Source: an uncultured Actinomyces sp.
Lineage (GTDB): Bacteria > Actinomycetota > Actinomycetes > Actinomycetales > Actinomycetaceae
Direction of reading: 5' to 3'
DNA length: 13,327 nt
Assembly (NCBI GenBank): GCA_937926415.1
Contig: CALBAF010000313.1
Coordinates: 1 to 13,327 of the forward strand
The notes beneath the pieces are model-generated. The model searched no databases and was not told the DNA's origin. It saw nothing but the letters and a program-made list of their open reading frames with translations. This document shows, one piece after another, positions 1 through 4,744 of the stretch. Made by a program: the position numbers and the translations under genes. Position 1 is the first letter of the stretch, and the number at the start of each line of letters is the position of its first letter.

Positions 1-744
1 CCCCCACGCCCGCACGCCGCCGATAATGCCCGCGTCGTTGGGCACGACGATCACGTCGTCACCCATGAGGCGCAGGTTCGAAGCGGTGATGCGCTTCGAG
101 TTGCCGCCGCCCAGGTACAGACGGTCCCACATGTACATGGGGCGCAGGCCGTCCACGACGCGGCGGACGCGGCGCGACCAGTGCACGTCGCCCAGGCGCA
201 GGCGCTCGTGCTCGCCGATGTAGTCGTCGTAGGTCAGGCCCCAGCGAACCGGCCCCTGCGAGACCTCGACATGGGGTGCCAACACTCCCCCATCGAAGAC
301 GGCGTTACCCAGGCCCGTTCCCAGGGTGATGATCATTTCGAGGCCACGGCCCGTGATCGCTCCCGCGCCGGCAACCTCGGCGTCATTGAGCACCTTCGTC
401 GGCAATCCGAGAGCCGTTTCGATCGCCCGGCCCATATCGAAATGGTCCCAGCGTTCCACCAGTTCGGGCAGCACGCGCGAGCGCGGCCCGTCGCGGGTGA
501 TGTAGTGGGGAGTCGCGATAACGACGCCATGACGGATCATGCCCGGCATCCCCATCGTCACACGCGTCGCCGTGGGAAGCTCACGCGCGAGGCCAGCAAC
601 GGTCTCGACGAGGAGCTCGGGGGGCAGCGGATACGGGGTCGGAACCCTGCGAGGCGGGGCCATCATCGTGCCCCGCTCATCCACGACAGAGCCCTTGATA
701 CCACCGCCACCGCAGTCGATCGCCAACGTCATCTCACGAGTCAT
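1..744 (-). CDS. ROK-family sugar kinase (polyphosphate-glucokinase-like), C-terminal end cut by window edge
   Basis: Open from the ATG at 744 to the window edge (248 residues, no stop). It has the ASKHA/ROK kinase layout. A phosphate-1 loop DCGGGGIKG lies at residues 10-18, an LND box with the probable catalytic Asp at 119-121, a phosphate-2 loop GTGLGNA at 142-148, and LGGGNS at 211-216. The expected role is phosphorylation of glucose or a related sugar in the cytosol, with ATP and/or polyphosphate as donor. The cysteine-rich zinc motif of many ROK repressors and kinases is not seen, and the usual E-x-G-H sugar-binding stretch reads EVSQG (160-164), so substrate is uncertain. A second in-frame ATG lies at 732. 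It follows rplQ after a terminator-like hairpin. There is no good Shine-Dalgarno, but a TANNNT box sits 6 nt upstream, suggesting a leaderless start. Confidence 0.82.
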   Translation of the reverse strand, partial: MTREMTLAIDCGGGGIKGSVVDERGTMMAPPRRVPTPYPLPPELLVETVAGLARELPTATRVTMGMPGMIRHGVVIATPHYITRDGPRSRVLPELVERWDHFDMGRAIETALGLPTKVLNDAEVAGAGAITGRGLEMIITLGTGLGNAVFDGGVLAPHVEVSQGPVRWGLTYDDYIGEHERLRLGDVHWSRRVRRVVDGLRPMYMWDRLYLGGGNSKRITASNLRLMGDDVIVVPNDAGIIGGVRAWG

Positions 745-756
745 GACTTCAGGCTA
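745..756 (-). promoter_or_regulatory. Putative -10 box for leaderless kinase transcript
   Basis: On the minus strand TAGCCT (756-751) matches the TANNNT form of actinobacterial -10 elements. Six bases separate it from the ATG at 744, the spacing typical of leaderless genes. No purine-rich Shine-Dalgarno lies in the gap (GAAGTC). No clear -35 is visible; that position falls in the rplQ terminator stem. The motif is short and could be chance. Confidence 0.3.
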
Positions 757-770
757 CCGGATACGGCAAG

Positions 771-800
771 GGCCGGACACTCCGTGCGGAATGTCCGGCC
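771..800 (-). terminator. Hairpin terminator after rplQ
   Basis: A perfect 9-bp stem, GGCCGGACA at 771-779 against TGTCCGGCC at 792-800, with a smaller inner TCC/GGA pairing. It begins 29 bases beyond the rplQ stop. There is no U-run on the minus-strand side, as is common for actinobacterial intrinsic terminators. It probably ends the infA-rplQ transcript. Confidence 0.72.
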
Positions 801-829
801 CAATGCTCGAGTTGATCAGTGACTCACGG

Positions 830-1399
830 TCACTTCTCGTCGGCGACCTGCTCGGCGGCGTCAGCCTCCTTGCCGGCCTCGGCGGCAATTTCCTCGGCCT
901 CGTTGGCCATAGCGAGATCGCCTTCCTCGCGAGCCTCTTCGGCGCGCTCGGCGGCAGCCTCGGCGGCCTTCTCGGCCTCTTCGGCGACGGCCTTGGCGGC
1001 GGTCTTCTCAGCAGCCTTCACAACGGCCTTCTTCTCGACCTTCTCCATGACGAGCTCAATGCGCATCAGGGGAGCGTTGTCGCCCTTGCGGTTGCCGACG
1101 CGGATGAGGCGGGTGTAGCCGCCGGCGCGCTCGGAATCCATCGCGGGGACGAGCTCCTCGAAGAGGATCGCGACGATGCCCTTGTTGGGGATCTTCTTCA
1201 TGACCGTGCGGCGGGCGTGCTGGTCGCCACGCTTGGCCTTGGTGATGAGCTTCTCGACGTAGGGGCGCAGGGTCTTGGCCTTGGCCTCGGTCGTCGTGAT
1301 CGCACGGTGTTCGATGAGCTGAGCTGCCAGGTTCGACAGGATCAGCTTCTGGTGTGCCGGGCTACCGCCCAGACGAGCACCCTTCTTGGGGGTGGGCAT
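830..1399 (-). CDS. rplQ: 50S ribosomal protein L17 with long Ala/Glu-rich C-terminal tail
   Basis: Structural protein of the large ribosomal subunit near the exit tunnel. Residues 1 to about 118 are the conserved L17 core ([19 protein letters not shown], then [15 protein letters not shown] and a core end near MRIELVMEK). About 70 further residues are almost only Ala, Glu, Lys and Asp and would form a long charged helix; E. coli L17 has only 127 residues in total. The ATG at 1399 is supported by an AGGAG Shine-Dalgarno about 9 bases upstream. It follows rpoA after 43 bp holding a small 7-bp hairpin, and is last before the 771-800 terminator, its classical position in the alpha operon. Confidence 0.97.
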   Translation of the reverse strand: MPTPKKGARLGGSPAHQKLILSNLAAQLIEHRAITTTEAKAKTLRPYVEKLITKAKRGDQHARRTVMKKIPNKGIVAILFEELVPAMDSERAGGYTRLIRVGNRKGDNAPLMRIELVMEKVEKKAVVKAAEKTAAKAVAEEAEKAAEAAAERAEEAREEGDLAMANEAEEIAAEAGKEADAAEQVADEK

Positions 1400-1420
1400 G
1401 AGTTTCTCCTACGGATTCAA

Positions 1421-1437
1421 TGCGTCCATCGGACGCA
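1421..1437 (-). other. Small hairpin in rpoA-rplQ spacer
   Basis: Perfect 7-bp inverted repeat, TGCGTCC (1421-1427) and GGACGCA (1431-1437), with a 3-base loop. It lies 6 bases after the rpoA stop and upstream of the rplQ ribosome binding site. No U-tract follows, so processing or mRNA stabilisation is more likely than termination. Confidence 0.45.
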
Positions 1438-1442
1438 CGGGG

Positions 1443-2438
1443 TCAGATGGACTGGTCGTCCGAAAAGATCGCGGCGGACTCCGAGTCGCCGAAGCTCGGC
1501 ATGACCGAGTCCTTCAGCGTCATACCAAGGGCCGCCAAGGACTCCTTGATCTCTTCGATCGACTTGGTGCCGAAGTTGCGGATGTCGAGCAGGTCGGCCT
1601 CCGAGTGAGCAACCAGCTCGCCGACGGTCAGGATGCCGCGGCGACGCAGCGCGTTGTAGGAACGCGACTGCAGGTTCAGGTTCTCGATCGGGAGAGCCAG
1701 ATCGGCTGCGAGGGTGGCGTCGGTGGTGGACGGGCCCACCTCGATGCCTTCCGCTTCCTCGTTCAGTTCACGCATGAGGCCGAACAGCTCCACCAGCGTC
1801 TTGCCGGCCGAGGCCAGGGCATCGCGCGGGGTGATCGCCGGCTTGGTCTCCACGTCGATGACGAGGCGATCAAAGTCGGTGCGCTGCTCAACACGCGTCG
1901 CCTCGACCTTGTAGGTCACCTTGACGACGGGCGAGTAGATCGAATCAATCGGAATGCGAGAGATCTCGGCCTGCGGATCCTTGTTCTGAGCAGCCGACAC
2001 GTAGCCGCGGCCACGCTCGACGGTCAGCTCGATCTCCAGCTTGCCCTTCTCGTTGAGGGTGGCAAGGTGCAGATCGGGGTTGTGGATCTCCACGCCGGCG
2101 GGAGGCGTGATGTCACCGGCGAGAACCTCGCCGGGGCCAGCCTTCCGCAGGTACATGACGACAGGCTCGTCGTTCTCGCTGGACAGGACGATCTGCTTGA
2201 TGTTCAGGATGATCTCAGCGACATCTTCCTTCACACCTTCGATCGTGCGGAACTCGTGGGGGACGCCATCAATACGGATGGACGTCACCGCTGCACCCGG
2301 GATCGAGGACAGGAGGGTACGACGCAGGGAGTTACCCAGCGTGTAGCCGAACCCGGGCTCGAGGGGCTCCAGGGTGAAACGGGAGCGCAGGTCGCTGACC
2401 TTTTCTTCGGTCAGGATGGGTCGCTCTGCAATGAGCAC
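1443..2438 (-). CDS. rpoA: DNA-directed RNA polymerase alpha subunit
   Basis: 331 residues, the normal size for actinobacterial alpha. The N-terminal domain (about 1-230) carries the assembly motif [16 protein letters not shown] near residue 33 and the [12 protein letters not shown] strand; it dimerises and scaffolds beta and beta-prime. After a linker, the C-terminal domain (about 255-318) has [17 protein letters not shown], which includes the conserved Arg and Asn used for UP-element and activator contacts, and the helix-hairpin-helix [11 protein letters not shown]. The start is GTG at 2438, with AAAGGAA 8-9 bases upstream on the minus strand. It follows rpsK across a 124-bp spacer full of hairpins. 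rpsD, which lies between these genes in mycobacteria and E. coli, is absent. Confidence 0.98.
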   Translation of the reverse strand: MLIAERPILTEEKVSDLRSRFTLEPLEPGFGYTLGNSLRRTLLSSIPGAAVTSIRIDGVPHEFRTIEGVKEDVAEIILNIKQIVLSSENDEPVVMYLRKAGPGEVLAGDITPPAGVEIHNPDLHLATLNEKGKLEIELTVERGRGYVSAAQNKDPQAEISRIPIDSIYSPVVKVTYKVEATRVEQRTDFDRLVIDVETKPAITPRDALASAGKTLVELFGLMRELNEEAEGIEVGPSTTDATLAADLALPIENLNLQSRSYNALRRRGILTVGELVAHSEADLLDIRNFGTKSIEEIKESLAALGMTLKDSVMPSFGDSESAAIFSDDQSI

Positions 2439-2454
2439 GTCTATTCCTTTCTGG

Positions 2455-2478
2455 CCGGTGCCCGCTATATGACACCGG
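2455..2478 (-). other. Stem-loop in rpoA leader
   Basis: CCGGTG (2455-2460) pairs with CACCGG (2473-2478) around a 12-base loop. It is the hairpin nearest the rpoA start, ending about 17 bases upstream of it on the mRNA, just before the Shine-Dalgarno. Confidence 0.35.
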
Positions 2479-2487
2479 ATATGGGAA

Positions 2488-2501
2488 CCTGCTGAAGCAG
2501 G
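2488..2501 (-). other. Short hairpin in rpsK-rpoA spacer
   Basis: CCTGCT (2488-2493) and AGCAGG (2496-2501) form a perfect 6-bp dyad with a 2-base centre. It is one of a series of structures between rpsK and rpoA. Confidence 0.35.
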
Positions 2502-2513
2502 CTAAGGGAGTAA

Positions 2514-2527
2514 GAACCCGAAGGTTC
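2514..2527 (-). other. UUCG-tetraloop hairpin in rpsK-rpoA spacer
   Basis: In the mRNA sense the sequence is GAACC-UUCG-GGUUC. The 5-bp stem is closed by a C-G pair around UUCG, the classic extra-stable tetraloop. It sits 35 bases beyond the rpsK stop. Confidence 0.5.
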
Positions 2528-2534
2528 AGACGTG

Positions 2535-2553
2535 GGGAGGGCAATGCCCTCCC
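2535..2553 (-). terminator. Strong GC hairpin directly after rpsK (attenuator or processing site)
   Basis: Perfect 8-bp stem, GGGAGGGC (2535-2542) with GCCCTCCC (2546-2553), and a 3-base loop. It begins 9 bases after the rpsK stop. There is no U-tract on the transcript, so partial termination or RNA processing between rpsK and rpoA is more plausible than a full stop. Confidence 0.45.
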
Positions 2554-2562
2554 GTCCACAAG

Positions 2563-2973
2563 TCAGCCGCGGCGGCGCTTCGGCGGGCGGGTGCCGTTGA
2601 AGGCCTGAGGCGTGACGTCCTGGATCGAACCGATCTCGAGGCCGGCGGCCTGGAGGGAACGGATCGCGGTCTCACGGCCGGAGCCGGGACCCTTCACGAA
2701 AACGTCAACCTTCTTCATGCCGTGCTCCTGGGCGCGACGAGCCGCAGCCTCGGCCGCGAGCTGCGCGGCGAAGGGGGTGGACTTACGCGAACCCTTGAAG
2801 CCAACCTGGCCGGAGGACGCCCAGGCGACAACCGCGCCCGTGGGGTCCGTCAGGGAAACGATAGTGTTGTTGAACGTCGACTTGATGTAGGCGTGGCCGT
2901 TGGTGACGTTCTTCGAAATCTTGCGACGCGGCTTACGGGCACCGCCCGAGCGCGAGGTCTTTGCTGCTGCCAT
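2563..2973 (-). CDS. rpsK: 30S ribosomal protein S11
   Basis: 136 residues. The S11 core is clear: [18 protein letters not shown] at 26-43, [18 protein letters not shown] at 58-75, [14 protein letters not shown] at 94-107 and RPPKRRR near the end. It binds 16S rRNA in the platform and helps shape the mRNA path. The C-terminal signature, usually read as HNGCRPPKRRRV, is [12 protein letters not shown] here (125-136). The ATG at 2973 has AAGGAA 10-11 bases upstream. It lies 61 bp after rpsM, and that spacer carries a small ATCCC/GGGAT hairpin (3007-3019). Confidence 0.98.
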   Translation of the reverse strand: MAAAKTSRSGGARKPRRKISKNVTNGHAYIKSTFNNTIVSLTDPTGAVVAWASSGQVGFKGSRKSTPFAAQLAAEAAARRAQEHGMKKVDVFVKGPGSGRETAIRSLQAAGLEIGSIQDVTPQAFNGTRPPKRRRG

Positions 2974-3034
2974 TTCTGGTTCAGTTCCTTCTTGTCGCGG
3001 AAAGCTATCCCGAGGGGATGCGCTCTCCTAGGCC

Positions 3035-3409
3035 TTACTTGGCCTTCTTCTTGCCTGCAACGGTGCGCTTGGGGCCCTTGCGGGTACGCGCGTTGGTCTT
3101 GGTGCGCTGACCGTGGACCGGCAGGCCACGACGGTGGCGAAGGCCCTGGTACGAACCGATTTCGATCTTGCGACGAATGTCGGCCTGAACCTCACGGCGG
3201 AGGTCACCCTCAACCTTGAAGTTTGCCTCAATGTAGTCACGAAGCTTGACGAGCTCCTCTTCCGTCGCGTCCTTGACGCGAGTATCCGGGCTGACGCCGG
3301 TGGCGGCGAGGGTCTCTGCCGCGCGGGTGCGGCCGACTCCGTAGATGTATGTGAGCGCGATCTCGAGCCGCTTCTCGCGGGGGAGGTCGACGCCGGCAAT
3401 ACGTGCCAT
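3035..3409 (-). CDS. rpsM: 30S ribosomal protein S13
   Basis: 124 residues from the ATG at 3409 ([19 protein letters not shown]). The helix-two-turn-helix motif IYGVGRTRA is near residue 22-30, and the C-terminal [18 protein letters not shown] and a lysine-rich tail that reaches the P-site tRNA are present. S13 sits in the head of the small subunit and forms bridges to the large subunit. The frame is open upstream to an ATG at 3433, but GGAG lies 9 bases before 3409 and the family starts with MARIAG, so 3409 is chosen. It is separated from rpmJ by a 148-bp spacer rich in hairpins. Confidence 0.98.
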   Translation of the reverse strand: MARIAGVDLPREKRLEIALTYIYGVGRTRAAETLAATGVSPDTRVKDATEEELVKLRDYIEANFKVEGDLRREVQADIRRKIEIGSYQGLRHRRGLPVHGQRTKTNARTRKGPKRTVAGKKKAK

Positions 3410-3454
3410 GGTGATGTTGCTCCAGTTGTTCATCGGAGGTCGTCATCGCTCAGT

Positions 3455-3540
3455 CCGGGCGAGCAGCCCGGCCTCGGCCTCCGAACCGAGGGTCACCCAC
3501 GGGTGGGCGCTTAGAGTGATGCTGTGGGGCCTAGTGCCCC
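3455..3540 (-). other. Cluster of four GC-rich stem-loops in rpmJ-rpsM spacer
   Basis: Four separate inverted repeats: CCGGGC/GCCCGG (3455-3460 with 3466-3471), CCTCGG/CCGAGG (3472-3477 with 3486-3491), CCCAC/GTGGG (3496-3500 with 3503-3507) and GGGGC/GCCCC (3526-3530 with 3536-3540). All are perfect stems of 5-6 bp with short loops. None has a U-tract on the minus strand. The spacer therefore forms a highly folded RNA ahead of rpsM; regulation or processing is inference. Confidence 0.45.
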
Positions 3541-3557
3541 TCGGGTCGCAGCGGGAC

Positions 3558-3671
3558 TCAGCCCTGGCGCTGCTTGTGCCTGGGGTTGTCGCAGATGACC
3601 ATGACGTTGCCGTGGCGACGAATCACCTTGCACTTGTCACAGATCTTCTTGACACTCGGCTTGACCTTCAT
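3558..3671 (-). CDS. rpmJ: 50S ribosomal protein L36, zinc-binding form
   Basis: 37 residues beginning [20 protein letters not shown], the exact family size. Zinc ligands are Cys11, Cys14, Cys27 and His32, so this is the zinc-containing paralogue type. It stabilises 23S rRNA in the large subunit. The ATG at 3671 has a strong GGAGG 8 bases upstream. A perfect 7-bp hairpin (3685-3701) lies immediately upstream of that site. It sits between infA and rpsM, its standard place. Confidence 0.97.
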   Translation of the reverse strand: MKVKPSVKKICDKCKVIRRHGNVMVICDNPRHKQRQG

Positions 3672-3684
3672 GGTTGTTACCTCC

Positions 3685-3701
3685 ACTGCCCGGCGGGCAG
3701 T
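3685..3701 (-). other. Hairpin next to rpmJ ribosome binding site
   Basis: ACTGCCC (3685-3691) and GGGCAGT (3695-3701), with a GGC centre, form a perfect 7-bp stem between infA and rpmJ. Its edge touches the GGAGG of rpmJ, so it could affect rpmJ initiation or limit read-through. Confidence 0.45.
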
Positions 3702-3711
3702 TTGTGTCGGG

Positions 3712-3933
3712 TCACTTGTAGCGGTAAACGATACGGCCTCGGGAGAGGTCGTAGGGGCTCAGCTCGACGACAACTCGATCCTCGGGCAGGATGCGGATGT
3801 AGTGCTGACGCATCTTTCCCGCAATGTGGCCGAGAACCACGTGGCCATTCTTCAGTTCCACACGGAACATCGCGTTAGGCAGGGCCTCAACGACCGTGCC
3901 TTCCATCTCAATGACGCCGTCTTTCTTCGCCAT
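3712..3933 (-). CDS. infA: Translation initiation factor IF-1
   Basis: 73 residues, exactly family length: [20 protein letters not shown], then [20 protein letters not shown] and the end [15 protein letters not shown]. This is a single OB-fold that blocks the A site during initiation. The ATG at 3933 matches the family start. The GGAGG at 3940-3936 is only 2 bases from the ATG, closer than normal; an AGAGGA 12 bases upstream may serve instead. First gene of the third transcription unit, preceded by an 811-bp spacer. A GCGGC/GCCGC hairpin (3970-3983) lies in its probable leader. Confidence 0.97.
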   Translation of the reverse strand: MAKKDGVIEMEGTVVEALPNAMFRVELKNGHVVLGHIAGKMRQHYIRILPEDRVVVELSPYDLSRGRIVYRYK

Positions 3934-3959
3934 ATCCTCCGTTTATCCTCTACATGTCT

Positions 3960-3967
3960 CGGATAGG
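3960..3967 (-). promoter_or_regulatory. CCTATCCG half-site in infA leader
   Basis: CCTATCCG on the minus strand, ending 26 bases before the infA ATG. It equals one arm of the six-site array 255 bp upstream. As an isolated 8-mer it could be coincidence. Confidence 0.3.
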
Positions 3968-3969
3968 TT

Positions 3970-3983
3970 GCGGCGGATGCCGC
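3970..3983 (-). other. Hairpin in infA leader
   Basis: GCGGC (3970-3974) and GCCGC (3979-3983) form a 5-bp stem around four bases, 36 bases upstream of the infA start. Confidence 0.3.
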
Positions 3984-4140
3984 TAGGCATAGTGCACCAA
4001 CAAATGCCGGATGCAGATACGCCCAAGGAACTACTCTACGGCATTGACGCCCATCGGCGATAGTCGGGGTCCCTGTCGGTTCGCTCACGTTTAATGCGTC
4101 ACATTTCATCGAATCGCCGCCGCAGTCTGTCTTATATCGA

Positions 4141-4216
4141 CGAGGCCGGGGCACACCGCACTTCACTGCGCCCCTCTGCGCAGAGTGCCAACCGAACGCG
4201 CACCGGCCACTGCCTC
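4141..4216. repeat. Copy A of diverged ~75-bp palindromic repeat
   Basis: It shares ordered blocks with 4611-4684: CGAGGCCGGGGCA at the left end, CTTC, then GCGCAGAGTGCC, CCGGCCAC and GCCTC at the right end. The ends are inverted (GAGGC against GCCTC, GGCCGG against CCGGCC), and an inner GCGC/GCGC pairing is present, so each copy can fold on itself. It directly abuts the six-site array. The pattern resembles a small dispersed palindromic element; the family is unknown. Confidence 0.6.
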
Positions 4217-4221
4217 CAACA

Positions 4222-4327
4222 CATCCGGATAGGAAACAAACATCCGGATAGGAAACGAAGATCCGGATAGCTTAATAACCTATCCGGATGCGCATAACCT
4301 ATCCAGATGCGCATAACCTATCCGGAT
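4222..4327. repeat. Six-site ATCCGGAT array with 19-bp period and central dyad
   Basis: The core ATCCGGAT starts at 4223, 4242, 4261, 4282, 4301 (as ATCCAGAT) and 4320. Centre spacings are 19, 19, 21, 19 and 19 bp. The first three are followed by AG or AGG (ATCCGGATAGGAAAC type); the last three are preceded by CCT (CCTATCCGGATGCGCATAA type). The whole array is thus an inverted pair of three-site runs around an AT-rich centre near 4275. About two helical turns per site suggests cooperative binding on one face of DNA. No regulator is recognised. Confidence 0.88.
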
Positions 4328-4536
4328 CAGCCTCACACCGGGCACCGCAGGCCTCACGCCACACAATCGCTAGCACCGAACACAAGCCCGGCCGTACTGA
4401 CGTAATGAGCAGACTGCAGATATTCGCGGGCTGAGTTCCCTCGCCGGCCCATAGGCCAGCCCCATAAAACTCGCACATAATTTTCCGCGGTCACTTTTCG
4501 AGCACCGTTCAAAACCCTGCAATTGCAACGATGTGA

Positions 4537-4550
4537 TTGAAAGGTTTCAA
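4537..4550. promoter_or_regulatory. TTGAAA-GG-TTTCAA dyad, LacI-operator-like
   Basis: A perfect 6-bp inverted repeat with a 2-base centre in an AT-richer part of the spacer. Operators of LacI-family regulators in actinobacteria often look similar, though usually with a CG centre. No gene or clear promoter is placed next to it. Confidence 0.3.
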
Positions 4551-4610
4551 GTAGTCTGAGGCGAATTACGTGCGAAACTGGTCCAGCGCACTTCAAAGAC
4601 ACAGGGCCCA

Positions 4611-4684
4611 CGAGGCCGGGGCAGGTCCGGCTTCTCCGCGTCCCCGCGCAGAGTGCCCGACGACCGTACCCCGGCCACAGCCTC
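4611..4684. repeat. Copy B of diverged ~75-bp palindromic repeat
   Basis: Same orientation as copy A at 4141-4216, with matching end blocks and central GCGCAGAGTGCC. It lies just beyond the map terminator. With copy A it brackets about 470 bp, including the six-site array. Confidence 0.6.
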
Positions 4685-4697
4685 GTCTCGATACGAC

Positions 4698-4732
4698 TCG
4701 GGCCCGGCACCTCAGTGAGGTACCGGGCCCGA
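4698..4732 (-). terminator. Strong intrinsic terminator after map
   Basis: The outer stem of 10 bp (TCGGGCCCGG with CCGGGCCCGA), one mismatch, and an inner 5-bp stem ACCTC/GAGGT close a 3-base loop. It starts 13 bases after the map stop. There is no U-tract, but at 15 bp of mostly G-C pairing it is the strongest hairpin in the window. It ends the secY-adk-map unit. Confidence 0.82.
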
Positions 4733-4744
4733 ACCCTACATCGA

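Larger units (their letters stand above)
3934..4744. other. Long gene-free spacer between map and infA
   Basis: 811 bp without a believable gene; open frames here lack ribosome binding sites and cross the map terminator or the repeats. In order from map it holds the map terminator (4698-4732), one copy of a ~75-bp repeat, a relatively AT-rich stretch (about 4460-4560) with a TTGAAA dyad, the six-site ATCCGGAT array (4222-4327), the second ~75-bp repeat copy, and the infA leader with a small hairpin and a CCTATCCG half-site. The infA promoter must lie here, but I cannot place -35 and -10 boxes with confidence. Confidence 0.6.

Noticed and set aside
2476..2482. CCGGATA in the rpoA leader, and similar 6-7-mers near 757, 4010 and 12114, as further members of the six-site array
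   Set aside because: They match only the GC-rich core, not the CCTATCC arm, and such short words are expected by chance in this sequence.
1386..2495. 369-codon open frame on the plus strand opposite rpoA
   Set aside because: It is a shadow of rpoA, which matches its family along its full length; composition is typical of antisense GC-rich frames.
4222..4327. CRISPR array
   Set aside because: The units are 19 bp including spacers, half are inverted, the spacers are near identical, and no cas genes are present.
4354..4710. 118-codon open frame on the minus strand in the map-infA spacer
   Set aside because: It starts within the map terminator, runs through repeat copy B, has no ribosome binding site, and gives a low-complexity Arg/Gly/Ser sequence with no recognisable domain.
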